From: Planctomycetaceae bacterium
GTDB lineage: Bacteria > Planctomycetota > Phycisphaerae > Tepidisphaerales > Tepidisphaeraceae
Length of the DNA stretch: 64,000 nucleotides
Direction of reading: 5' to 3'
NCBI GenBank assembly: GCA_027487775.1
Contig: JAIYCY010000013.1
Coordinates: 121,447-185,446 of the forward strand
The notes under the pieces were generated by a model. The model saw only the letters and a program-made list of their open reading frames with translations, was not told where the DNA came from and ran no database searches. Shown here one piece after another: positions 39,614-48,097 of the stretch. A program made the position numbers and the translations under genes. The stretch's first letter is position 1, and the number at the start of each line of letters is the position of its first letter.

Positions 39614-41281
39614 ATGTTTGAGAGTTTGACGCAGAGGCGATATCTGATTCCGTTCAAGGCGCAGCGAATGCCGCAGCAACTGACGGACGTTCTCGTGATC
39701 GGCGGAGGCGTGGCAGGTCTTCGCGCGGCGATAGCGGCGGCGGAGGCTGGCGCGGAGGTTTTGCTGCTGACCAAGGACACCATTGAGCAGTCGAACACGT
39801 GGTGGGCACAAGGGGGAATCGCGGCCGTGCTTCAGCCGCTTGATTCGGTCGAAGCACACGTCAAAGACACTGAAATCGTCGGCGTGGGTTTGTGTGATCA
39901 GAATGCGGTGCGCGTCACCGTCGAAGAAGGCCCCACACGCGTCCTCGAACTCCTGAAATGGGGCGCACAATTCGACAAACAGATCGGCAACGCTCACGAC
40001 CTCGCCTACGGACTGGAGGGCGGACACAGCTACGCACGCATCCTGCACGCTTACGGCGATGCGACCGGCAAGGAACTCGCTCAGACCCTGATCAATAAGG
40101 TGCGAAGCTATGAAACCGTCCGCGTCTGCGAAAACAGTTTCGCGATCGATCTCGTGACGCATGAGGGGACCTGCGTTGGCGCCATCGCGCTGATCGAAGA
40201 CAAGGCGCAGTTGATCTTCGCCAAACGGACCATTCTCGCGAGCGGCGGTGCGGGGCAGCTTTGGCGCGAGAGCACCAATCCCAAGATCGCGACCGCCGAC
40301 GGACACGCCATGGCCTACCGCGCCGGAGCGACCGTAGCGGACATGGAGATGGTGCAGTTCCATCCAACAACGCTGTACGTTGCCGGTTCGAGTCGAGCCC
40401 TGATCACCGAAGCCGTGCGCGGCGAGGGTGCGTATCTGGTCGATCGACACGGCAAGCGGTTTATGCTCGATGTGCATCCGCAGGCGGAGCTTGCCCCGCG
40501 TGATGTGGTGGCGCGGGCGATCGTCAAGCAGATTCGCGAGACGCATTTCACGCACGTCTATCTTGACGTTCGCCACTTGCCGAGTGAGCCATTTAAGGAG
40601 CGTTTTCCCAGTTTTGTGAAGTTGTGCGCCCAGTTCGAGCTTGATCCGTCGAAGGATTTGATCCCGATCCACCCGGCCACGCATTACATCATCGGAGGCG
40701 TGGACGTTGATTTGCTCGGTCGCAGCAGCCTGCCGGGCCTTTATGCGATCGGTGAGGCGGCCTGCTCGGGGTTGCACGGCGCGAATCGCCTGGCGAGTAA
40801 TTCGCTGCTGGAAGGTCTGGTCTTCGGGTATCGGGCAGGCACAGACGCCGCCGAAGAGGCACAGCAGCACGCCGGACAATTCCCGCAGAATCTTGAACAC
40901 CGCATCGCTCCGTCCACCCGCACCGAGCTGGACGTCACGGACGTCAAGAGCAGCCTGCGCTCGATCATGTGGCGCAACGCCGGGATCGAGCGAGACGGCG
41001 AACGTCTGACCGAATCGCGCGAGATCATCAGCTTTTGGTCGCGTTATGTGATGGACAAGACGTTTGATAGCCGCATCGATGTCGATAGCGCCGTTGCCGG
41101 CTGGGAGTTGCAGAATCTATTGACTGCGGCCTTTCTGGTGACGACGGCGGCCTACACCCGCACCGAGAGCCGCGGGGCCCACTACCGAACCGACTTCCCC
41201 GACCGCAATGATGCCAACTGGCGATTGCACCTCATGTGGCGTCGCCCGATGGAAACGCCCATCCCCAGCCCGGTCAAGTAA
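39614..41281 (+). CDS. nadB: L-aspartate oxidase
   Basis: 555 residues. FAD-binding TDVLVIGGGVAGLRAAIAAA near the N-terminus, the SNTWWAQGGIAAVLQP segment, HYIIGGVDVDLLGRSS and LFGYRAG-type region, and the C-terminal helical domain with SLRSIMWRNAGIERDGE. Oxidises aspartate to iminoaspartate for quinolinate, the substrate of NadC at 32.6-33.5 kb. nadA is not in the window. An internal ATG at 39668 gives a start nearer the Rossmann motif; 39614 has GGTGAG just upstream and is kept. Confidence 0.93.
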   Translation: MFESLTQRRYLIPFKAQRMPQQLTDVLVIGGGVAGLRAAIAAAEAGAEVLLLTKDTIEQSNTWWAQGGIAAVLQPLDSVEAHVKDTEIVGVGLCDQNAVRVTVEEGPTRVLELLKWGAQFDKQIGNAHDLAYGLEGGHSYARILHAYGDATGKELAQTLINKVRSYETVRVCENSFAIDLVTHEGTCVGAIALIEDKAQLIFAKRTILASGGAGQLWRESTNPKIATADGHAMAYRAGATVADMEMVQFHPTTLYVAGSSRALITEAVRGEGAYLVDRHGKRFMLDVHPQAELAPRDVVARAIVKQIRETHFTHVYLDVRHLPSEPFKERFPSFVKLCAQFELDPSKDLIPIHPATHYIIGGVDVDLLGRSSLPGLYAIGEAACSGLHGANRLASNSLLEGLVFGYRAGTDAAEEAQQHAGQFPQNLEHRIAPSTRTELDVTDVKSSLRSIMWRNAGIERDGERLTESREIISFWSRYVMDKTFDSRIDVDSAVAGWELQNLLTAAFLVTTAAYTRTESRGAHYRTDFPDRNDANWRLHLMWRRPMETPIPSPVK

Positions 41282-41320
41282 GATGCCCGAGACGCCGATG
41301 CTCTCGATCCGAACTCCATC

Positions 41321-41374
41321 AGGCTTTGTCACCCTTCCAGGTTTTGTCACCCTTCCAGGTTTTGTCACCCTTCA
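41321..41374. repeat. 18-bp tandem repeat at the acs stop codon
   Basis: Three copies of AGGYTTTGTCACCCTTCM lie end to end. The copy at 41357-41374 contains the acs stop codon, so the unit is the last codons of acs duplicated twice into the space before the converging nadB stop. A late in-frame change would only add Lys-Pro-Gly-Arg-Val repeats to Acs. Confidence 0.9.
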
Positions 41375-43332
41375 TCGCTGGCGGAGAGTTTGGCGATGAC
41401 GTTGAAGTCCTCGAGCGTGGTGACGTCGCCCTTCACGCCTCCACCGCCGGCGACTTCTTTGAGGAGTCGTCGCATGATCTTTCCGCTGCGAGTTTTGGGA
41501 AGACCCTCGGCAAAGCGAATCTGATCGGGCCGGGCGAAGCTGCCGATCTCGCGCGCGATTTGATCTGACAGTTCCTTCTTGAGTGCGTCGCTCGCGCTAT
41601 AGCCGGATTTGAGAATGACGAAAGCGGCGAGTCCCTGGCCTTTCATTTCGTGCGGGATGCCGACGACGGCGCTCTCTGCGACGGCGGGATGTGCGACGAG
41701 CGCGCTCTCCAGCTCGGCGGTCCCGAGTCGATGTCCGCTGACGTTCACAACGTCGTCGACGCGGCCCATGATCCAGAAGTACCCGTCGTGATCACGTCGC
41801 GCGCCGTCACCGGTGAAATACATGCCAGGGACGTCGCTCCAGTACTGTTTCTTGTAGCGATCCGGGTCGTTGAAGATGCCACGGAGCATCGCGGGCCAGG
41901 GCTTGCGAATGACGAGAAGTCCGCCTTCGTTGGGTCCGAGTTCGTTCCCGTTGCGATCGACGATGGCTGCATCGACGCCGAAGAACGGGAGCGTGGCCGT
42001 GCCGGGCTTGGTGGGAGTTGCGCCGGGGATGGGCGTGATCATGTGCATGCCGGTTTCGGTTTGCCACCAGGTATCGACGATGGGGCACCGGCTGGAGCCG
42101 ATGTGTTCGTGATACCACATCCACGCTTCGGGGTTGATGGGTTCGCCGACGCTGCCCATGAGGCGCAGGCTCGAGAGGTTGTGCTTTTTCACATAGTCGA
42201 GGCCCGCCTTCATGAACGCGCGGATGGCGGTCGGTGCGGTGTAGAAGATCGTGATTTTGTGTCGTTCGATGATGTCCCAGAAGCGGCTGAAGTCGGGATA
42301 GTTTGGCGCGCCTTCGTACATAAAGACGGCGGTCCCGTTGTTGAGTGCGCCGTAGACGACGTAGCTGTGCCCGGTGATCCACCCGATGTCGGCGGTGCAC
42401 CAATAGATGTCGTTGGGCTGGATGTCGAAGGTGTATTTGGTCGAGAGATACGTACCGACCATGTAGCCGGCGGTGGTGTGTTGGATGCCTTTGGGTTTTC
42501 CGGTGGAGCCGGAAGTGTAGAGGACAAAGAGCAGGTCTTCGGCGTCCATGGGCTCGGCGGGACAATCATTGGATTGGCCGGCGATGGCATCGTGCCACCA
42601 GACGTCGCGACCGGGGGTCATGTTGACGGACTCGCCGGTGCGTTTGAGGACAATGACTTTCTTCACGAGGTCGGTGGCTTTGAGGGCTTCATCGACGCTC
42701 TTTTTGAGTGCGACGGTGGTGCCGCGTCGGTAGCCTCCGTCGGCGGTGATGATGAAGTGAGACTGGGCGTCGATGACGCGATCGGTGATCGCCTGTGAGC
42801 TGAATCCGCCGAAGATGACAGAGTGAGCGGCCCCGATGCGTGCGCAGGCGAGCATGGTGACGACGGCTTCGGGGGTCATGGGCAGATAGATGGTGACGCG
42901 ATCGCCCTTCTTCACGCCGATGCTTTTGAGGGCATTGGCGAACTGGCAGACTTCATCGCGAAGCTGGCGGTAGGTGAGTTTGCGGATTTCGAGTGGCTTA
43001 CCGTCGGCATAAGGCTCGCCTTCGAAGATGATGGCAGTGCTGTTCCCCCGACCGGCGTCGATTTGTCGATCAAGGCAGTTGTAAGCGAGGTTGGTCTTGG
43101 CCCCGACGAACCACTTGGCGTAGGGCTCGTTCCAATCGAGGACTTTGTCCCATGTCTTAAACCAGTGCAATTCCCGGGCGGCTTCTGCCCAGAATGACTC
43201 GGGATCATCGATCGACCGTGTCCAAAGTGAGCGATAGTGGTCCATCGATTTGACATGCGATCGACGCGAGAATTCAGGCGACGGCTGGAAGACACGATGT
43301 TCCTGTAGCGACGAGGTGATCGAATCGGACAT
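41365..43332 (-). CDS. acs: Acetyl-CoA synthetase
   Basis: 655 residues from ATG 43332, which has GGAGG 8 nt upstream. AMP-forming; activates acetate to acetyl-CoA. Motifs: [20 protein letters not shown] (A3/P-loop), [47 protein letters not shown], and the acetylatable Lys in [13 protein letters not shown] near the C-terminus, a standard control point for acetyltransferase/sirtuin regulation. Divergent from a DUF4212/SSF symporter pair about 100 bp away, which suggests a joint acetate uptake-activation unit. Confidence 0.96.
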   Translation of the reverse strand: MSDSITSSLQEHRVFQPSPEFSRRSHVKSMDHYRSLWTRSIDDPESFWAEAARELHWFKTWDKVLDWNEPYAKWFVGAKTNLAYNCLDRQIDAGRGNSTAIIFEGEPYADGKPLEIRKLTYRQLRDEVCQFANALKSIGVKKGDRVTIYLPMTPEAVVTMLACARIGAAHSVIFGGFSSQAITDRVIDAQSHFIITADGGYRRGTTVALKKSVDEALKATDLVKKVIVLKRTGESVNMTPGRDVWWHDAIAGQSNDCPAEPMDAEDLLFVLYTSGSTGKPKGIQHTTAGYMVGTYLSTKYTFDIQPNDIYWCTADIGWITGHSYVVYGALNNGTAVFMYEGAPNYPDFSRFWDIIERHKITIFYTAPTAIRAFMKAGLDYVKKHNLSSLRLMGSVGEPINPEAWMWYHEHIGSSRCPIVDTWWQTETGMHMITPIPGATPTKPGTATLPFFGVDAAIVDRNGNELGPNEGGLLVIRKPWPAMLRGIFNDPDRYKKQYWSDVPGMYFTGDGARRDHDGYFWIMGRVDDVVNVSGHRLGTAELESALVAHPAVAESAVVGIPHEMKGQGLAAFVILKSGYSASDALKKELSDQIAREIGSFARPDQIRFAEGLPKTRSGKIMRRLLKEVAGGGGVKGDVTTLEDFNVIAKLSASDEG

Positions 43333-43431
43333 GAAAAATTCCTCCGCAGGGTGACGAGAATTGCAGAAAAAGATGTTACCAACCGCCACCCCGATGTATA
43401 ACGCCCGCTCCACGTCTGCGGAAGGAGCAGG

Positions 43432-43827
43432 ATGAGTCAATCAAATGATTCCGGGCTGGAACGCCCGGGAGACGGTCAGTCCATGAAAATGGACCGTGAA
43501 ACGCTTGTGCGGGGCGCGGTCGATCGCGAGCGGAAGCGTTTTTGGCGGGCGAATCTTACGCTGACTTTTGCGTTGCTTGCGGTTTGGTTCCTGCTCGGTC
43601 CGCTTGCGGGGATCGTTTTTGTGGAGCAGTTGAACGAGGTCAAGCTGGGGGGATTTCCGCTCGGATTTTGGTTTGCGCAGCAGGGATCGATCGTTGGATT
43701 CATTGTGATCCTGTTGGTCTATGCGATCTGGATGGGCCGGCTGGATGCGGTGCATCGTCGTCGGCTGGAATCGCTCGGACTGGGTGAGACGCCCGATGCG
43801 GCAGCGAAAGAGGGAGGTGCCGCGTGA
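43432..43827 (+). CDS. DUF4212 small subunit of a sodium/solute symporter
   Basis: 131 residues. [40 protein letters not shown] and [13 protein letters not shown] give two membrane helices separated by a short loop, the pattern of the DUF4212 (YjcH-like) subunit that pairs with an SSF permease. The stop overlaps the permease start (GTGA), so the two are translated together. Confidence 0.88.
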   Translation: MSQSNDSGLERPGDGQSMKMDRETLVRGAVDRERKRFWRANLTLTFALLAVWFLLGPLAGIVFVEQLNEVKLGGFPLGFWFAQQGSIVGFIVILLVYAIWMGRLDAVHRRRLESLGLGETPDAAAKEGGAA

Positions 43828-45656
43828 GCATCCAGCTGTGGACGATATTGATCGTGGGATCGAGTTTTGCGCTTTATCTATGGATCGCGTGGTACACGCG
43901 TGTCCGGGATACGCACGGATTCTATGTCGCGGGCCGAGGCGTGCCCGCCATTGCCAATGGCATGGCGACCGGCGCGGATTGGATGAGTGCCGCCAGCTTC
44001 ATCAGTATGGCAGGCCTCATCAGCACCATGGGCTATTCCGGCAGCGTCTATCTCATGGGATGGACGGGCGGATTCGTGCTGCTTGCGCTCTTCCTCGCGC
44101 CTTATCTGAGAAAATTCGGGAAGTTCACGGTGCCCGATTTCGTGGGCGATCGATTCGAGAGCAACACCGCACGACTCGTTGCCGTTGTGTGCGCGATCTT
44201 CATCAGCTTCGTCTACGTAGCCGGTCAGATGCGCGGCGTGGGCGTTGTCTTTTCGCGATTCCTCGAAGTTGACGTGAACGTCGGCGTTATCATCGGGATG
44301 GCGATCGTGTTTTTGTATGCGACGCTCGGGGGGATGAAGGGGATCACCTGGACGCAGGTCGCGCAGTATTGGGTGCTGATCACCGCTTTCCTCGTCCCCG
44401 CCATTGCGATCAGCATCCGCCTGACCGGTTCGCCCATTCCCAGCATCGGCATGGGATCGACGCTGGATGATGGAACCTATCTCCTCGAAAAGCTCGATCA
44501 GATCGGGACCGATCTCGGCTTTGGCAGCTACACCGAGCCGTTCGGCAACCCCGGTTGGGACAAGTTGAACATTCTATGCACGGCCCTGGTGCTGATGGTC
44601 GGGACGGCGGGTCTGCCCCACGTGATCGTGCGGTTCTATACGGTGCGCACGGTGCAGGCGGCGCGATGGAGCGCGTTCTGGGCTCTTCTGTTCATCGGAG
44701 CGCTCTATCTGACTGCTCCCGCGACGGCGGCGTTTGCACGGCACTACATGATCGAAAGCTTGCAGGGCAAGACCGAAACAGAACTGCCCGGATGGTTTCA
44801 GAATTGGAGCAAGACGGGCCTGGTGATGTGGCTCGACGACGGTGACGGACGTCTCCGTTACAGCGCGGGGCCGGACAACGAAATCTTCCGCATCGGTTCG
44901 ATGTCAGCCGCGGAGCTTGCGGGCCTGCGCGCGGAGCATCAGAAGTTCATCGACACCAGGAGCAGTGCCGTTCCGGAAGGTCGGGACATTCGACCTGTCC
45001 TGCGTGAACGAAAGCTTTCCGGGCCTGACAACGACATCATCGTGCTGGCGACACCGGAAATGGCGAATCTCGCGCCGTGGATCATCGCGCTGGTTGCGGC
45101 GGGCGGGTTGGCGGCCGCGCTTTCGACTGCGAGCGGGTTGCTGCTGGTCATCAGTTCGGCGGTGTCGCATGATTTGTATTATCGCGTGATCAATCCGCGC
45201 GCGCCGGATGCTCGTCAACTCTTGATCGGTCGCGCTACGATCGGGGTGGCGGTGGTCGTCGCCGGAATTCTCGGAATATTCCCGCCGGGCTTCGTGTCAC
45301 AGGTGGTGGCGTTCGCGTTTGGCTTGGCGGCGAGCAGCTTTTTTCCAGTGATCGTGCTGGGCATTTTCAGTCGTCGCATCTCAGCAGTGCCGGCGATCAC
45401 GGGGATGGTCGTGGGCATCGGATTCACCACCGTATACATCGTCGGCAATCTTTATCTGGGCATGCCGCGATGGTGTTTTGATCTCGGTCCACAGGCGATC
45501 GGCCTCGTGGGCATGATCCTCAACTTTGCGGTCACGCTCGCACTCGCCCCACTCTTTCCAAAGCCCGGTGAGGCCGTGCAGAAAATGATCGACCGCGTCC
45601 GCGAGCCCGAAGGTGTCGGCCCCGCCACCGAGATCGAAACCGCGCCGGATCATTGA
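43824..45656 (+). CDS. SSF-family sodium/solute symporter (VC_2705-like, probable acetate permease)
   Basis: 610 residues starting at GTG 43824. About 13 membrane segments in the sodium-solute symporter fold, with FYVAGRGVPAIANGMATGAD and the GADWMSAASFISMAGLI segment (first unwound helix), and YATLGGMKGITWTQVAQYW, a typical SSF signature. An insertion of roughly 90 residues (about 305-400, AELPGWFQNWSK... PEGRDIRPVL) sits between helices, as in the VC_2705-type group. Paired with DUF4212 and divergent from acs, so acetate or a short monocarboxylate is the likely substrate. Confidence 0.9.
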   Translation: MSIQLWTILIVGSSFALYLWIAWYTRVRDTHGFYVAGRGVPAIANGMATGADWMSAASFISMAGLISTMGYSGSVYLMGWTGGFVLLALFLAPYLRKFGKFTVPDFVGDRFESNTARLVAVVCAIFISFVYVAGQMRGVGVVFSRFLEVDVNVGVIIGMAIVFLYATLGGMKGITWTQVAQYWVLITAFLVPAIAISIRLTGSPIPSIGMGSTLDDGTYLLEKLDQIGTDLGFGSYTEPFGNPGWDKLNILCTALVLMVGTAGLPHVIVRFYTVRTVQAARWSAFWALLFIGALYLTAPATAAFARHYMIESLQGKTETELPGWFQNWSKTGLVMWLDDGDGRLRYSAGPDNEIFRIGSMSAAELAGLRAEHQKFIDTRSSAVPEGRDIRPVLRERKLSGPDNDIIVLATPEMANLAPWIIALVAAGGLAAALSTASGLLLVISSAVSHDLYYRVINPRAPDARQLLIGRATIGVAVVVAGILGIFPPGFVSQVVAFAFGLAASSFFPVIVLGIFSRRISAVPAITGMVVGIGFTTVYIVGNLYLGMPRWCFDLGPQAIGLVGMILNFAVTLALAPLFPKPGEAVQKMIDRVREPEGVGPATEIETAPDH

Positions 45657-45704
45657 TCCTCATCGCCTCAGCGTTTCGCGATCGATGTCCGACCGTCTAA
45701 ACTC

Positions 45705-46544
45705 ATGTGCGTGAACGACGGATCGGACACGAGCGAACGCATGCCAAGCGATCTACCCGCGCACGACGCGCAGGCAGAGCGTATCGCGCAGGCAGAGCGT
45801 ATCGCGCAGGCAGAGCGTATCGCGCAGGCAGAGCGTATCGCGCAGGCAGAGCGTATCGCGCAGGCGGAGCGTATCGCGCGAGAGAATCGAGAATCCTCGT
45901 CGCAGTTTCAGCAGCCCGGCACTTACCGCGCCACCGCCGCCGGGGCCGGTCATGAAGGCGTTTCGGGCGTCGGTTCGATGGGTGATTCGGATGCCGATGC
46001 GGACGACGCATCGGCGGTGGGGCTTTGGGGCGCGGTCGGGCGGTCGTTGCGTGGGCTTGGGGCGGTGGTCGCGACGCTGATCGTCGTCGCGGGTCTTGTG
46101 ATTCTCGCGGGTGCGATCCTCGGTCCGGCGGAGGCTCGGAATCGGCAGCTTGAGCAGGAGCGTCTTCGACTGCAGGCGGAGATCGATCACGTCGAGGCGC
46201 AGATCCAGATCAATCGGGATTTTCTGAGTCGGTTGCCGACCGATCCGCAGCTTTTGGAGCGATTGCGATTGCGTCAGGGCAACCCTGTGCGTCCTGGCAC
46301 TGGCGAGCTAGAGCTCGATCCCAAGGGAGACCGCACCGTGCAAAGCCCGCTCGCGATCACGCGCCTTGCCCCGCCGGATCCGGAAGCGCTTCCGCAGGTC
46401 GAACCGCTGCATCCGCTTTTGCGTTGGACGCTCGATTCTAAAACGCGATGGATCGGCATCTGCGCCGGGCTGTTGCTGATCGCGATCGGTTTGATCGCGC
46501 CGCTGCCCACGCGACGAGTCAAACTTCAAAACGCGCAGGTCTGA
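45705..46544 (+). CDS. Repeat-bearing coiled-coil membrane protein, function unknown
   Basis: 279 residues if translated from ATG 45705; an ATG at 45741 is possible, and neither has a clear ribosome binding site. Residues 22-57 are six copies of QAERIA encoded by an 18-bp tandem repeat. A Ser/Gly/Asp-rich linker, one membrane helix (about 115-135), a coiled coil (RNRQLEQERLRLQAEIDHVE) with FtsB/DivIC-like spacing, and a C-terminal membrane helix follow. The FtsB-like look is only superficial; I do not assign a division role. Confidence 0.6.
   Translation: MCVNDGSDTSERMPSDLPAHDAQAERIAQAERIAQAERIAQAERIAQAERIAQAERIARENRESSSQFQQPGTYRATAAGAGHEGVSGVGSMGDSDADADDASAVGLWGAVGRSLRGLGAVVATLIVVAGLVILAGAILGPAEARNRQLEQERLRLQAEIDHVEAQIQINRDFLSRLPTDPQLLERLRLRQGNPVRPGTGELELDPKGDRTVQSPLAITRLAPPDPEALPQVEPLHPLLRWTLDSKTRWIGICAGLLLIAIGLIAPLPTRRVKLQNAQV
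45768..45875. repeat. 18-bp tandem repeat, six copies, in a coding region
   Basis: GCGCAGGCAGAGCGTATC repeated six times with one base change in the last unit. The near-identity of copies implies recent expansion; the copy number is likely to vary between strains in steps of six residues. Confidence 0.95.
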
Positions 46545-46576
46545 TCAAACCGGCAAGCAATTCGCATGGCGCGAGT

Positions 46577-47437
46577 TCACCCTGTGACAAACTCGATCTT
46601 TTCGATCGCTGGCACGATCCCAGCCTCTGCGCCGCGTTTGAGCAGCAGCTCGATGGCACGTCGTCCCTTTTCGCCGTAGTCGAGTGTCCAGTCGTTGACG
46701 TACATGCCGACGAATTTGTCGGCCAGGGCGCGATCGAGATCGCGGCCGAATTTCAGGGAATAGTCGACAGCCTTTGCGCGATGTTCGAGGCTGTATCGGA
46801 TCGATTCGCGCAGCACGCCGGTCACATCATTCATCGCACGTTCGCCGAGGTCGCGGCGGATGACGTTTCCACCGAGCGGCAGGGGCAAACCCGTTTGTGC
46901 CTGCCACCAGACGCCCAGATCGACGACGAGGTGAAGTCCCAATTGTTTGAAAGTCAGTTGCCCTTCGTGGATGAGCAGTCCCGCGTCGACGTCTCCGCGT
47001 GCGACGGCGGCGGGGATTTCGTCGAACATGATCACTTTTGAGACGAAGTTTTTTCCGTCTTCCTTGCCGAGGAGAAGTTGCAGTGTGAGGAACGCGGTGG
47101 TGAGTTTGCCAGGAACCGCGATCGTCTTGCCGCGGAGGTCGTCGATCGACATCGGCTTGCGTGTGACAATCATCGGGCCGTATCCGTCGCCCATGCTGCT
47201 GCCGCAATGTGTGAGGGCGTACTTGTCCGCGACATAGGGAAAGGCATGGATCGAGATGGCGGTGATTTCCAGTTCGCCCTTCATGGCGCGTTGGTTGAGC
47301 GTTTGGATGTCCTGGAGCACGTGCTCGAATCGCCAGCCGTGCGTCGCAATCAACGGCGGATCCTGCGCGAGAGCGTAGAACATGAACGCGTCGTCGGGAT
47401 CGGGGCTGTGTCCGAGTCGGATCGAGGTCGGTTGCAT
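46577..47437 (-). CDS. mqnD: 1,4-dihydroxy-6-naphthoate synthase (MqnD, futalosine pathway)
   Basis: 286 residues, periplasmic-binding-protein-like fold. LGHSPDPDDAFMFYALAQD corresponds to the family opening S-P-C-P-N-D-T-F, KGELEITAISIHAFPYVADK, SSMGDGYGPMIVT, and GLLIHEGQLTF match MqnD rather than MqnA (which opens differently). Converts cyclic dehypoxanthine futalosine to 1,4-dihydroxy-6-naphthoate for menaquinone. It implies the alternative menaquinone route in this organism. Converges with the coiled-coil gene, 32 bp between stops. Confidence 0.88.
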   Translation of the reverse strand: MQPTSIRLGHSPDPDDAFMFYALAQDPPLIATHGWRFEHVLQDIQTLNQRAMKGELEITAISIHAFPYVADKYALTHCGSSMGDGYGPMIVTRKPMSIDDLRGKTIAVPGKLTTAFLTLQLLLGKEDGKNFVSKVIMFDEIPAAVARGDVDAGLLIHEGQLTFKQLGLHLVVDLGVWWQAQTGLPLPLGGNVIRRDLGERAMNDVTGVLRESIRYSLEHRAKAVDYSLKFGRDLDRALADKFVGMYVNDWTLDYGEKGRRAIELLLKRGAEAGIVPAIEKIEFVTG

Positions 47438-47548
47438 GCAGTCATGTTAGGCGAACCCGCCCCGCCGATCAGCCTGGGGGCCAAACAGCATGGTCGTCGA
47501 CCTCGATTTCTGATGATTTTGAAAGTTTTGGCGTCGCCGCTTTGACCA

Positions 47549-47827
47549 TCAGAGCGAGCCGGTCAACTGTTCGTATACCTCTCGACGATGCGCGACGACC
47601 AACACATGAACCTGGCCAATCGACCGATCGACGCGATAAATCACCCGCCAATCTCCCACCCGGAATCGGAATCGACCCACGAGGTCTCTGGTTAGCCGCT
47701 TGATGTTGCCGTGGCGAAATGGGTCTGATTCGAGTTGCGAAAAACACCGCTCCAGCTTTCTGGCCAGCGGAGGATCGCAATCTTTGAAGAACATGCGGGC
47801 GTCGGGACTCAGGATCACCTCAAACAT
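47549..47827 (-). CDS. RelE/ParE-superfamily toxin
   Basis: 92 residues from ATG 47827 (MFEVILSPDARMFF). Typical RelE-fold core: SPDARMFFKDC, LESDPFRHGNIKRL, GRFRFRVGDWRVIYRVD, with the Arg and Tyr of the mRNA-cleaving face and a conserved basic C-terminal HRREVYEQL. The start overlaps the antitoxin stop by 8 bp. An intact toxin. Confidence 0.85.
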   Translation of the reverse strand: MFEVILSPDARMFFKDCDPPLARKLERCFSQLESDPFRHGNIKRLTRDLVGRFRFRVGDWRVIYRVDRSIGQVHVLVVAHRREVYEQLTGSL

Positions 47828-48011
47828 CTCGACGCACCTTGCGCCAAGGCGTGCCCTTGCCTGCTTTGATTTCACGCTCTGCGATCTCGATGCGATCGGC
47901 AAGCGGGTGCCGGCTTAGAAAAGCGATAAAGTCCCCCAGCGAGTCAAGTCGGTCCGGAGGAACACGCTCAAGCTCTTTCTTCAGACGCTTTCGTTTCTCA
48001 GAGATCGTCAT
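47820..48011 (-). CDS. Antitoxin partner of the RelE-like toxin
   Basis: 63 residues from ATG 48011 (MTISEKRKRLKKEL). A short helical protein ending KGTPWRKVRRDV, an ending I recognise from antitoxins encoded just ahead of RelE toxins. The toxin follows with an 8-bp overlap, a canonical TA order. Confidence 0.8.
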   Translation of the reverse strand: MTISEKRKRLKKELERVPPDRLDSLGDFIAFLSRHPLADRIEIAEREIKAGKGTPWRKVRRDV

Positions 48012-48097
48012 GCGCGCGAGTATACCTGTCGCGTGTTCGTCAGAACAACCGAATCTGCACACGCAAACTTCTCACCGACGTCAGCCGATGAACATGT

